From NCBI RefSeq assembly GCF_010183535.1, contig NC_071333.1, positions 8,182,587-8,246,586 on the forward strand: DNA of 64,000 nucleotides, given 5' to 3'. How positions within the stretch are numbered: position 1 is the first letter of the stretch; the number at the start of each line of letters is the position of its first letter. Below the pieces are notes generated by a model. It saw only the letters and a program-made list of their open reading frames with translations, ran no database searches and was not told where the DNA came from. Source of the stretch: Caenorhabditis remanei (taxonomy: Eukaryota; Nematoda; Chromadorea; Rhabditida; Rhabditidae). A program made the position numbers and the translations under genes. Positions 15,616-33,800 of this stretch are shown here, piece by piece.

Positions 15616-18049
15616 TTAAAATCTTAGCTGGAAGTCACTTGGTTTCACTTGTTCAGCCTTGACATTGAAGGCACGGAGAAGAGCAGCACGCTCTGGGTCT
15701 TCATCGGCCAAAAGTGCCTCCAACTTGTTTTTTCTCTTTTGGACTGGCGGAGGAGCATTCAGTTCGCTTCTTGCTGGGAAGGTTGGCAGATCCTCACATG
15801 GCACGGGTTTCGGGTGCTCTCTGAAAAAAAAACAGATTTAGGAAATGTTTACAAAACGTCAGAAATATAAACTTACTCAAACCATGGGTGATTCAGGGCC
15901 TCCGAAGCAGTTAATCTTTGGCTTGGATCCAGTGTCAGCAAACCATTGAGAAGATTGAATCCAGTCTCATTCAGAAGCTTTTCTCCTCTGAAAATTCTCC
16001 TCAGCTGTCCCGCTTTGTGTTTTGGAAACTCGACTTTCTGCCAAATCTTGAGTTCATTTATGTCTGGCCATGTGATCTCGTTTGGAGTGCCCAGCATTTG
16101 GAAAATGAGTTCTACTTGGTTTGGTTCATTTTCACCACGGAAAAGCGGATTCATTGTGATGAATTCTGCCATGATACATCCGACGGACCACATATCGAGT
16201 GGGGTTGAGTACGTTTTCGGTTCAAGGAGAAGTTCCGGAGAACGATACCAGAGAGTAACAACAACTTGGGTAAGCTTCATGCGGTTTTCAATGTCTGATG
16301 CCTCTCCAAATTCTCGAGCCATTCCAAAATCGGCAATCTTGAGTACTCCGGAGTGCGAAATGAGGAGATTTGATGTCTTCAAGTCTCGGTGAAGAATCCA
16401 TAGACTATGCAAGTATTCCATTCCAGACAGTAGTTGGTTCATCAACGATTTCTGCTCTCCAGTCTTGAATCTTTGATTCCTCCTTTTCATTGTGTCAATG
16501 AGACCCTTGACGTCGTGCTCAATGTACTCCATTGCCATGAAGACTTCAGTTTTGGTGTTTCCTACGAGAACTTCCCGTACTTTGACCACATTCATATGTG
16601 ATCCAGCTTTCAGCAACATATTGATTTCTCGAAGGGCTGTAATGGGGAATCCTTCGTGTTCCTTCTCCATCTTAAACCTTTTCAATGCGACAATCTCGTC
16701 AGTTCTCGTGTTCTTTCCACGGAATACTTCTCCATACGTTCCCTCGGCAATAGTATTAAGAATGGAGTACTCGGCAATATGTTGACATCCTCGCAGTCCT
16801 GGGTAGTACACTGGAAGTTTGGACACAGCTTCTTCGTGCCGCCTTTTTTTGCGCCGTTCCATAGCGTCCTGGTGCAACTGAAAAAAAAACAAATTAGTTG
16901 TTGGAGCAGCAGAAATCGTATTAAAACTCACTTTTTTCTCGTCATCCGGGAGACTATTCCACGTTTCTGAGTCGGGAGTGGTGTTGTATCGATCCAAGAG
17001 ATCCTCGGCTTCGTCATCAGAGTGATCGCTTTCCAACGGGGTCACCGATGCTGAAAATGAATTATTAGTTTGAAGAATTGAAAAAAAAGTCACTTTCAAT
17101 GTCAATGAATCAAAATTGGAGCCTTACCTCTCAAATCTGCCGGTGTCAACGGTGTCGCTGGTCTGTATTCCATATCCACTTCGTCGTGATCACTATTTGG
17201 CTCACTGGCTACTCTTGAAGGTCTAGCGGGGCCACAAGTGTCATCAAATGTAAAGGATACAATTGGATCTTCATCTTTGAGTGGGGTTGGCGATTTTTCA
17301 ATATCTTCAATCTCCAAAATAGTATTCGAGTTCTGATTCGAGTCGAGCACTGGAATAAAGAAATCATTATTATTTCTGAAATTGGCTTTATTAACACTTA
17401 CATCTGTCGGCAAAACGGGAAATTTCGGACAATTCATTTGGTGTTTGAGATTTTCTAGATGTTGATCCCATCGAGCGAATGGATCCTTTCGAGTCTCTGG
17501 ATCGGTGACTAGACGGGGAGCGGCGACTAGGAGGGGATCTGTGTTTTGCTGGTGATCGGGATCTTGATCGAGAGCGATCACGTCTTTTATCTTGACGGTT
17601 TTCACGATCTCTGTCTCTGCGAGGATTGTCTTGTTTTTTGTCTTTCTTAAAAATCAATGATTGACTTTTATAAACCTCGCAACGACTATGTACCTCTTCT
17701 TTGTGATGGTGGTCATTTCTATCTCTGTTGTGGCGATCGTTTCGGACTGGAGATCTTTGATCTCTCCCGGAGTAACCTGAAAAAAAGAATCAATATCAGA
17801 AACAAGCACTAAACCTTCAGTTTCTCACCTTTAGAAAATTTCTCTTGACGATTCCGGTCGTCTCTCCGTTCCACATCCCGATTGCTTCTTTCATCACGGT
17901 TTCGGTCGTCTCGTCTCTGCAAATATTCCTGTGATATTTTTTCATTAAACCAATAATAAACATACCGAATCTCTTGGTTTCACTGAGAATCTCGTCTCCT
18001 TGGACTCATCGTCACTGTCATGACGGCGTCTGCTGTATCGGTCGCTCAT
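15616..18049 (-). CDS. cdk-11.2: Cyclin-dependent kinase 11 (PITSLRE-type) homologue
   Basis: Eight exons from ATG 18049: 17966-18049, 17829-17916, 17694-17776, 17402-17645, 17128-17349, 16932-17050, 15877-16877, 15616-15820. They total 681 residues. The first 180 residues are RD/RE/RS-rich, typical of the CDK11/splicing-linked kinases. An acidic Ser/Pro linker and a basic segment precede the kinase domain (about 317-614): glycine loop EGTYGEV, ALKRFKM, cyclin-contact helix PITALRE, HRDLKTSN, DFGMAREFG, T-loop TLWYRSPE. The helix reads PITALRE rather than PITSLRE, which I recall as normal for this nematode pair. CDK11 kinases partner with L-type cyclins and act in transcription and RNA processing. 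An acceptor at 18060-18061, only about 11 nt before the ATG, is a likely SL trans-splice site. The gene lies downstream of mig-15 on the same strand, but 1.1 kb away. Confidence 0.92.
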
Positions 18050-19189
18050 TTTCACGATTCTGCAAAAAATCAATAAGAACTATAGAAAAAAAATTTAAAA
18101 ATGAGATAAAAAATATTATCAAAAAAAAAGAGTAAAATTTGTGAGACGCAAATGATATAGAGCGAGCAAATGAAATGAATAACTAACGAAAATAAATGAA
18201 TTGCGCGTCAGTCCGCAAACACCGCCCGCACTGGCGTACTTTCCCACAACGCTGTGGCCGACCTCATTATTGACTTTGAGTGTTATGGGCCGCTGTATGT
18301 ACATTGGAAGACGTAAAGAGAGTGAGAATAGTGAAGATGACTGGTAAGATAAGATGTAAGGTAATAGGATGATTTGTTCTAAAGCTGTGTGCTAGAATTA
18401 AATAAAGACTAAAAGATACGGAGAAAGTTTGTCATCCTCTCTTCCCACATTTTTTCCGCTGTTTCTGAACTGTTATGACTTGAATTCATTGCAGTTGGAT
18501 CTCGACGACCGCGTGAGTACGGTAATTACTTTATTGTTGATCTTGATCTAAACGGATACGCACCAACAATCTTGTTTGAACTTTCTTGTCAAAAAACGCA
18601 TAACTCCCCAGAAAAAAATTGGCGTTTCATAATTTATTTAAAATATTAAGTGGAACGACAATTCCGCGATTTCACATCATTGAAACAAGAAAAGAGGGAT
18701 TTTTGATTAGGCAATTTGACGGGGAATTTGAAAAGAAAATGATGAGTTGAGTGTAGGAGGAGACAAATAATATTTTAAAAGTATGAGCACTTTTGAGGGG
18801 TGGAGTTGGGTGTGTTAGCAGTGTACATGAAATGCCTAAAAAGCGATTTAATCACAAAGTGAGCAAGTTTTTTCATTTTCAGTTTTTTTTTGACAATAGA
18901 AGTACATAGTAGAACAATTTTGAAACAGGGAAAACGCAATTGAAAGTGTGATAATTGGCTAATTGAAATCCTGGTTTTTTTGAAATACAGTTGCGGAAAG
19001 TAGGAAAATGTATGGAGATAACAAGAGTGTTTTGGATTAGAAAATGACCTACAAAGCGGAGAAACAAAGAAGATTTTGAGTTCTCATGACGAGGTGTTCA
19101 AGATTAATCACAATATCAAAATAATTATTACAATAACTCAGCAATAATTTTACAAATAAGCAGAAATTAAACATATAAAGTCGAGACCT
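18050..19189. other. Intergenic: cdk-11.2 upstream / mig-15 3' flank
   Basis: 1.14 kb with no supported gene. An AATAAA on the minus strand (TTTATT 18633-18638) is a possible mig-15 poly(A) signal. A more GC-rich patch at about 18200-18260 may belong to the cdk-11.2 promoter. Confidence 0.4.
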
Positions 19190-24552
<5,363 letters not shown>

Positions 24553-27500
24553 GGTTTGTGTTGATAAGAGTGGCTCAGAGCACACCGGAGCTCTCAAACC
24601 ACGAAGACTCTTTGGAGTTTACTTGAATCTGGAAGTAAAGTTACTTTAGAAAATTAGAACAAATTATGGAAAAAGGTAAAGAGAGAGAGAGAGAGAGTGA
24701 GTGAAACTGCAAATGAAAGTTATTTCGTATTCTTGAAATGAGTTAGTTATTTTCCAAACAACTAATGAATCAGAGTTTTCTATTGGTCACTGGAAGAACC
24801 ATTGGAAACGTTTTGCATGTGATAAGGTTTACTACAAATTCATAATGGTTGATGATTAAAAAAAGTTTTCAGAGAAACACTCTCATAAGACTGATAGATA
24901 GATCGATAAGGAGTGCATTACATCAGAGGCGTCGGAGAAAAAGTTTAGTGGACGGCACAGCGGACGCGTCCAGCATTATTACACTTGAAAGAAAAGACGG
25001 AAAAGTGAAAAATGCACAAATTGTTCACATGCGTTGCGTGAAACAATTTCGAGTTAAATGTCACAGATTGAAATATTAGTTTTTGAGCTGTGGAAGAAAC
25101 TCCAGATGGCTATTTTTCTAAGAACAGGTAGATCATTGGTATGGGGTCTTCTAATTAAATTGAAAAAGTGATGCCGTTTTATTGAGGAAATATTGAAATT
25201 TTGAAGTGTGATTAAAATCAAAACGTTCAAAATTAGGATGACAAGCGGTCAAAAGGCATGAGGACAACACTAGACCAGGTTGTGAATGACTGAGTGTATT
25301 TGTGTGATCGAAGGCCGCAAGAAAAGTCGCCTTGATTCCGAACAGAAGGCCCGTCTCTCTTTCTTTCTCCTCGTTTTCCCGAATAATGATGAAGGACGAC
25401 GAATGAAGAAGAATAAGAAGACCGTGAAGGAAGAATAGAAACATCATCCTTCCAAAAAGGCAACAGCAGCATCTGGCTACTCAGTGTGTGAGAATATTAA
25501 CAAGAAGACGTCTCTATTTGGTGATCTACATTTATTATATTGATTTGAGATGAGGCGATGCTTATCTTCCAAATAGATATTAATGATGGTGAGAAGAAGA
25601 AAAGAAGAAGGGACTTTTAGGATATGTTGCATATTTATGGATACATCTTCATGTCTCAATGTCTCAAATGGCCGATTAACCATGATTTAGTGGTAAATGT
25701 CTGTCGAAAATCCAGCGAAAATATGGTATCCCACATAATGACGCAAACTGTTTTCTTACTTAATGAATAAAGAGCCTTAAACTAGTGAATGTCAATTGTG
25801 GTATCAAGAAGAACAGTTTAAAGTAACATCAATCGGAAAAAAGGTCTTGTGGGAAAATAGAAGAATATATGGGAGAGACCTGAAGAAAACAGAAAATATT
25901 AAAATTTTCTAGAATCGAGCTATTTCTATAACCTGTGAGTCACTGAAACAGTTTTAAGATTAGAGAATCAATGCATAACCAGAAACAATAATCTTACATG
26001 ATTTTAATTTGATCGCATTATAATACATTTTTATCTCATAAGTTCTAACCATATCCAATTAGTTAAATCTAGTCAAAGACCAGAAAAAGAGCATAGAATG
26101 AGTCAGGTTTTTTGATCGGAAATTCCCCGCTGCCGCTTCCTTTCCTATTCTTCCATGAACTTGACCTCATGTTGTTCTAGAAGTGTACTAGCATCGCATC
26201 GTAGTGGCACTGCCCCAAAAGTAGCACAAAAAGCGAGTCAATGCCAGAATTATTCTTGCTTCCCTTCCTTTTCCTTTTAGCCTACTCTTTGAAGAAGAAT
26301 GGCAAAAGAGACAAAAAGGCTCAGAATACATTTTCTGATAAATCGGAAAAGTAGGAAAAACGTCTTACATTTAGACGGAACAAACGAGGAAACCAAAAGT
26401 TAAAAAGTAGAACAATAGAATAGAAAAAAGAAGGAAGATAAGGAAAATGAAGGAAGAAAAAGTGAAAGAAAAAAACGACCAGTGGCGCCAGAGTGTGTTG
26501 TATATGTGTAGTAAAACAGCAATTAGTCAGCGTTCCCAAAGGTCTAGTGATGACACCCAGAGGCGTCTTGGTTCTAATACCTCTCTTCAATTCACCTTCT
26601 CTTTTCCTTTTTGACAAGGAAAAGAAGAGAAAAAAGCGAGAGAAAAAAGAAGAGACTGGTCTACTTTTATCAGGACTTGATAACCATGACCTCCAACACA
26701 ATGCGTGTCTGAGAATTGAATAGGTACACATGGTGATAGTGTCGTTTTTATCACCGCATTAATGAGAAATCAGATAAAAAAGAAATGGGATGTATAGAGA
26801 GGAGTATTGTTTAGTTGGGAAATTACTATGAATACCCGTACTGTTTTTTTCGGTTAGAGGTATAAATGCAAATGGGTACTCACTGTTTTGTTGTGTACCG
26901 GTATACTGAATTAACTATCAATACTATCTGCAATGTTTTGAAAACAAGGTTTCAATATTTCTGCTCAACATCTCAACGGAAATGAAATCAGATTCTTCCT
27001 TTCCTTTCTTCTTTCTTTTTTTCTGATTTCTTATCAGCTGTTGAGTTCTAACACATAGTGATTGAGAACTTGTGGGAAGGGAAGGGCGTAGGTGTACCGA
27101 GATACCTCAATCCGCATAACAAAAGTCAAGTTCAAAAAAACTTTTGAAGGCAGCTGTCAACTTTTGGAGAACAAAAAAGAATGTGAGATAGTGTGAAGGG
27201 TTAAAAGTTTGTAACTTCAATCCATGAGTCGCTGAACCAAACTTTCGCAATATAAGAACCAAAAGAGAAAAAGGAAAATTTGAAAATGTACCGTATTACT
27301 AAAACCACAAATCACTGTGGAAATTTGGGTAATGTCAAAAAATAGTTCTCATAGTCTCATGGATAAATCAGTAGGACAAAAAAACTCCTTTGGGACCAGA
27401 AAGATCAACACTTTGGCTCTAAGAGCCGACAAGCAATGCAATGTGCCCCACGAGCAGAAACAGCAAGCTTTTCCTTCCCAAAGACATACACACATTTTTT

Positions 27501-30480
27501 GGTTCGGGGCCCATTCTCTTTTTCTTGCTTTTTTCTCTTTCTCGTACCAGAATAATAAATCAAAAAAGTGTGAGAGCAGCAGCATTTACAAAACGGGTTC
27601 CGAACTTTTTCGGGTTAAATGGGACTTTTGGAAATAGTTTTTCATCAATTTTTAAAATGTTGGGAGCACTTATGGGATACAGCACATGGCTGAATTATAT
27701 ATATATTGAAAGAGAAAAAAGAAAAGGATGTTCTGGTGCATAGAAAAATGTTAGGATAGCACGCAATTGGTAGATTGAGTCACTAATTTCATATTGAAAT
27801 CAAATATCAAAAATTAGATTAGCCCTCGGATTATTCCATAAAATGTTGAAGAGAGACTACCGACTATCAAGAATGTAGATACAAACTAACAAGTTCCAAG
27901 TGTTGCGTGCCTAGCACTGAGCGCAATAGCACCCAGAGGGGCGGTTTAAAAGCACAAACTTCGAAGCTCTTTTGTCCACTTGTCACATTGCAGAACTATT
28001 GGAGAAAATTGAACTCAACAAAAAACGTAGGGAAAATATGCTATGTAAGTTGATCAGATAAGATACAAAACTATCAATGACGAGAAAAAACCGGGAGCAA
28101 GAGAACAGGTGAGCCACCGGGTGAGATTCAATAAGTAGAAATAGAGGTAAAGGTAGAGAGAAAAGGGGGAATATGGCGAGCAAACAATCGGCTAATATTG
28201 CAATCTTATGATCATTATTGATTTTGGTGAGAGGCAAGTTTCCGCGCGTTTGATCCGGATATTTTATGCGGAAAAAGAATTATATGAACCTTTGAATTGA
28301 ATAGAAGGGGAGAAAAACTAGGATTATAACTTTCTGTACTCAAACTCGACTCTTTTCTTTTTTCTTTTCTGTAGGCTTACTTCTTCAGTCTTTTATGCAG
28401 ATGACGAAGTGAGAACGGTTCTTTTATATTGAATTCAAAACCTATCGATTCTACTATTGTTCAATGAGAAGAGGTCACCGACATTCGTCACTACATGCGA
28501 TACAAAAGACCGGTCCAAAAGAGAGAAATGGATGAAAGTGGGAAAAGTGAGAGAGGAGGTTGTGATTGTGTGTATACCTGATAATTACATGTCACTATGG
28601 ATAATGGGAAACATGGAATAACAATGCAAACACTAGGCGTGGGAAAATTAAGGATTATTCATGTTTTAATTATCAGTTAGAAGTGAGAAATGCTGTTTTC
28701 ACACGTTCTTCGTAATAATACACCATTCCAAAGGCACCATTTCTTTAGAACTATCCAAATAGACTAACGGAAAAAAATGAATGCGGAAAGTTCAAGGGAA
28801 TGACCTTAAAGTGAAGTGCACAGTGAAGGAGCGTGAGAATAAAATTGGAACATGACACACGGAAGGAAGAAGAAGAAACTGCCAAGAAAAAAGACTCCAT
28901 TACGCAAAAGGAGCGACGACAACAATGGAAAGTACATACTCACTTCAATGAATTATGGAAAGAATGGACACAGGCTTGGAATCGAATGGAACTCGATGAT
29001 GTTGAACGACGACGTCTTCGTCTACTAGCCGAAATGACCGAGTAAGAGTGGAAAAGAGCGAAGAATCGGGAAACTGAAGATTATTCATGTCAGAGGAATA
29101 AATGGAAGAAGAGAGAAATGAACGGTGAAAGGGTGTTCTTTCATTGTATATTGGTTCTGAATGCAAATGGATATGTTGGTATACACTTTCCTAAACGTTT
29201 TGAATAACGTATACATTTTGGCCACCGTAAGACAAGTTTCTAGAACAAAGCACCAAACAGATCTAATTTTTCAGAAAATCTATCAAATATGTACGACTGG
29301 TAGAAGCAAGAGCTCTCCTACATCCTCTTCATTTAGAATATTGGGTTACGCCGTCTGTTCTCAGGAAATTGATACACAGTCACATCCCCATTTTCATCGA
29401 GAGTTCAAAGTTTTCCTTTCGATTACTTATTTCTGCAAAAAGCCACCAAACAAGGCAAGGTATGCCAAAAAATATCCGGTGGCTTGGCTAATAAAGTCGA
29501 ATCAACAGCGTCTGATCCATCTTACGTGCTATTCAAAAAATATATATCCGAATCCGTATCAAGAAGGCAAAACAATAACAAAAAACCTTGGATTTGAAAT
29601 GAATCGGGGTCCCAAAAGAATGCGAATACCACTTCAAAACTGACATGTAGTCTTATTGGGAATCAATGCGGGCAGCTGTTCAGTTGGTTTACTGTAGAGA
29701 ATGAGAGCCTCTTTTCGATAGTGGGCGGTGCTTAAGAAATTGAATGTTTTGAGTGAATGGAAATGTCAGATGATGAAGATTGGATTGCGTGCCGTAGAAG
29801 GAGTACGTTTTTATGACTACATCAAATGCTGGACATAAAAAAACAAGAGAAGGACAATTATCTATACGAATTTTGGATTTGAAAATTATAGCATCCAAAA
29901 TTACCAAATTTTGCAAAAAGGTCACTGTGATATTAGGAAATGTTCAGAGACATAGTATTGATTTAGCTCATCTCAACAGCAATCTATGATTAACTATTGT
30001 TTTGTATTCAAATTGAGACAAGTTCGTTTTGAAGATTGGAAATGATATCTAAAATTTCGAAACAAGAGTTCTAGAATTGCTAAAGTAATGTGTTTAAAGT
30101 AAAGTAATTTACAACGGAAAAAAGTAATTAAAGAGAAGACTGAAAACTCAACTAACAAAAATGCAACATTGTTAAAACATAAACTTGTGTCTTGTTACAA
30201 AAATCCTAAAACATTGAACCGTAATGAGATAAACGGCAAAAAATGACATGAGGAAAAAATCGAGCGATTCCTGAGGCTAGGCGGTGGATAGTGCGCATTC
30301 CGCGCGGAGAGCGGAGAAAGTGGTCCGCAATGGCCAGCGAGAGATTGAGATACGCAGGCATATCTAACATTTCTCGGACTTGGGAAGGGAAGAAAAAGGG
30401 AAACGAGGGAGTCGGAGGAGACAAGAAAGAGAATAAGAGAAGGAAGAGGCTAGTGTCCCGTCCGGAGAAAAAGAAGAGAG
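24553..30480. other. Long gene-poor stretch upstream of mig-15
   Basis: No supported gene on either strand. Open frames such as those near 26321-26731, 27317-27743, 28833-29045 and 29161-29643 are compositional: purine-rich + strand, pyrimidine-rich - strand. They lack domains or consistent splice structure. The strand bias (A/G-rich on +, T/C-rich on -) resembles long introns transcribed on the minus strand. I infer this may be a 5' intron or regulatory DNA of mig-15. Confidence 0.4.
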
Positions 30481-30830
30481 GAAGACCACCCCGAATCGCG
30501 CGAACATGCTGGTGGCTAACGGTGGAAAAATAGGAGGGAAACGGCCGGGACGGACTCTTTTTCTCTTCTCCTCCCGTTTGCCCTCCCGTTCCGCACAGCC
30601 TTCCACTACACTATTTTCTCCGACCTAACCGAATTGTGGAGCAAGTGAGTCCCACACTCTGCGACTCCTCCATTATGTGCATTGTCTGCACAATCAATGA
30701 TTGAGTGACCAACAGAAGCTAGCCCAGCTCTAGCCAGAAGGAGCAGGAGCAGAGGCAGTAAAAGCTGGACGGACAGGCACCGCGCGGCGGCGGGCAGCTA
30801 TCGGATAGCTCTCAGGAGGAGTCTGTCCGC
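30480..30830 (-). promoter_or_regulatory. GC-rich promoter-like island (candidate distal mig-15 promoter)
   Basis: The island stands out from 10 kb of AT-rich DNA by GC-rich words (CGCGCGGCGGCGGGC near 30780, CGGCCGGGACGG near 30541), a near-palindrome AGCTATCGGATAGCT near 30797 and adjacent pyrimidine tracts. It lies about 6 kb upstream of the mig-15 ATG. The mig-15 first coding exon has an acceptor just upstream, so a spliced distal 5' exon here is possible. The strand is inferred. Confidence 0.35.
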
Positions 30831-33800
30831 ACTTCAACCTTTTCCTCTCACTCTTCCTTCCTCAACACAAAAATTCTTCAGGAAAAACAGAAAAACGAGA
30901 GAGTGAAAAACGAGTGACCTTTCCCACGGATCGTTTTTACACACGTAACAAAAGTTGTCAAAAGGAAAAACCCGACGTCTTGGTCATTCCTTGTTGAGAT
31001 TCATGGGGAAATGGATTTCTGTTCAAAATTTGTTTTGAGAAATTCAATCCCTAGATATTGGAGTTTTCATTCTGTTATGAATGAAAACCTGACTTCCTCA
31101 AGCAAAAAGTATAGCAAGTAATCCCTAAGAGATTGTTGATATAGGTTTGAATATATTATTATGTGATTAAAATATAAAGGGTTTAGGTTCTGAGAAGACA
31201 ACCCGAAACTAGGTCTCCAAAATTTGTGAAGCATTTATCTTCATTTACGAGATAATAAACGTTGAACAAAATTTACGAGGGGAATCGTGAAATAAAGTTT
31301 CGACGAAAGGGTCATCGACAGATTTGAAGAATTTTGTGGGAGAATAGAGAGGTGGTGAATCGGCGGCTTCTTTTATGAATCACAAGAAAATTATTTACTT
31401 GTGTCAATGCACTCACACAACAGCCGCCGTTTCCAAAAACTATTTCAATGTGCTGGTTTGTACCAGTTGAGAATTTTTTGATCAAAAACTATCAGCAAGT
31501 TGGTCAGCACTAGACATCTGGGCAAAAAGTTCAAGTGGAGATTGAACACTAGTAAGTTGAAAAATGCGAATAATGGTATCTACAATCCTCTTGTACTTCA
31601 GGTTATTAAAATTTAAAAAAATATTAGATTTCACAAAAATAGAGGACAAAATCTATTCCTTTTGAGAAAGGAAGCAAAAAAATCAAATTTGAAAAAAATG
31701 AAATTAAAATATTCAAAAATACCAGAATTGAAAAACAAGTGAATAGAAAAAGAAGGTGTCAGGTTTCACAGGTGTACTGTGAGATTGGTATGTTTTGAGA
31801 CCGCAAAACCGCTCTCAACCTCATCTATCCCTCCATTTCGACTGATCATCCATCTTTCGCCACAAACCTTCCAAGGTTACATTCCAAGCCAATCGGCACC
31901 TTGTATCCAACTGGCACTCACTCACCCGCTCCTCATTTCTTTGTTAGATGACTTGACCGGTTATAAATTTGAAACTCGCCAAAGGAAATGGAAGAAACGA
32001 CAGACGGCGTGTGCCGGCCCAACAAGATTTACAGCTTTCTATAGAATCTGGTCGGATGAGGGTGAGATTGAGAGATACAACGGAATGAGGTGTCAGTTGT
32101 TTGAGTAATGAGGTAATGTAGTTAAAGGAATTTACATGTTTGGAAGATAAAAACTCTAAGGGGCTACTTGGTGGTTAAAGTATAGTGAATTTGCATTCAA
32201 TAGTTTCCAAAAAGTTATAAAACCAGATAATCTCGTGGGAACAAGTTGAATCCGTATTGAACCAGTACCCTACATTATCTATTCTTATCTGCAGATAAGC
32301 CAAACTTTGATCTACACAAACATGACTTCGAATGAACGAAAGACCTCATTTTTCCTTTGACTTTCTTCTCGCGCAAAAATGGATTATCTTCGAGACGACC
32401 TACTATGTTTGAATGTGATAAAAGTGAGGAAGTAACCTCATATTCGGTGTTTTCAAGAGGAATATATGACTAGTAAAAAATCTCAAGAAGAATCCAGTAG
32501 GGATTTGGAATTTTCATGAAGAAAAAATATGTATTTGTTTGGAAACTCGAAGGTTTGAAAGTTCCTGCAACTTGAAAATGAAACGCGTAGCATGAAAAAG
32601 GCATTCAAAGAAGAATGAATATAAAGAAGACGTTTGCCTAATTGAGCATGTCAATAACACGGAACACGACCGACACCGTTTCTTTTAATCTGGTCGTACT
32701 TTTGATGCATGAATCTAATGTTTTGATAGCTTTTGTTGGCTAACGTTATTCAAATTCTTGGGAATCTGAGTCATCATCATTTGAAATAGTAAAGGAACAT
32801 AGAGTTTATATCATGGATTAATTATTTTCTAAACCTATATCAAGATAATCTAGCTTATAAATTTTATGTTGAAAGTTTTCAAACACATTCTGAAGCGTCC
32901 ATATGTTGATTTCTGAGCTGTTACATTGAGATGAACCACTAGCCTATAGCTCAGACCTATTTGAAAAATCATAGTGGATGTGTGTGGCACCAAATGACTT
33001 CATAAAATCTATACACCTCACTCCTTCTCTCTTCTTTTCTTTTCTTCTTCTCTTCCTTCTTTTTTACCAATCAGCATCTGTCATCGTTGGCGTCAAAAAG
33101 CGTTTTCGCATAAATTCACGCAAAATGTGTATACATTCAGTGCCGTTGCATCGTCGAAGCTCATTTTCTTATTCTTATTTACTCCGTGATTGTCATAAAA
33201 GAAGAACACTTTCAGACAAAACTAAATAAAAAAAAGAGTTTTTTTTGAGCTAAGATGTTTACAGAAACATGGAATAAGTGTTAGGATGAATGAAAAATGA
33301 TATCATACTGAAAATGGAAATTGAATCAGAAAAGTTAACCTGAATATGCTATTCTATGTACATAGTTTCTATTCACCAAAGTTTCTGAGAAGTGTGCGAA
33401 CGCACCCCTGTGAATAAACAGGGTTCGGTCGACCTAGATGGGAACAGTGATGAGATGAAATAGAAAAATAAAAACTAGGGTTGGTACCAAGTTTTATGGG
33501 TTGAATAATTCAAGTTGTACTAAAATGAACAAAAAATGTGAGCGAAAAGGGTGGGCTTTGCTCCCGCTTTTTTCTCGCGAACAATGGGAATTAGTAATCA
33601 AAAATGCAAGGCTTGGGAAAAAATAGGGCAAAGAAAATGGGAGATGAAATGGAAAAATAGGTTTGAATTGGGTGGAATGTATAGTTTTTTTTGGAACTTT
33701 GGCTGATCGACTCAATATTTCCTCAAAACTTTTCGACCGACATGTAACCTTCAGCTCTCATAAGAAAAGGAAAAGATGCGACCCAGAAAAAAGAAGATTG

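Noticed and set aside
26321..26731. 136-codon - strand open frame rich in Phe/Ser/Leu
   Set aside because: It is the pyrimidine complement of a simple A/G-rich tract; the hydrophobic look comes from TTC/TTT runs.
29161..29643. 160-codon + strand open frame
   Set aside because: No domain, no splice-site context, and odd composition. It lies in the purine-biased desert where long chance frames are common.
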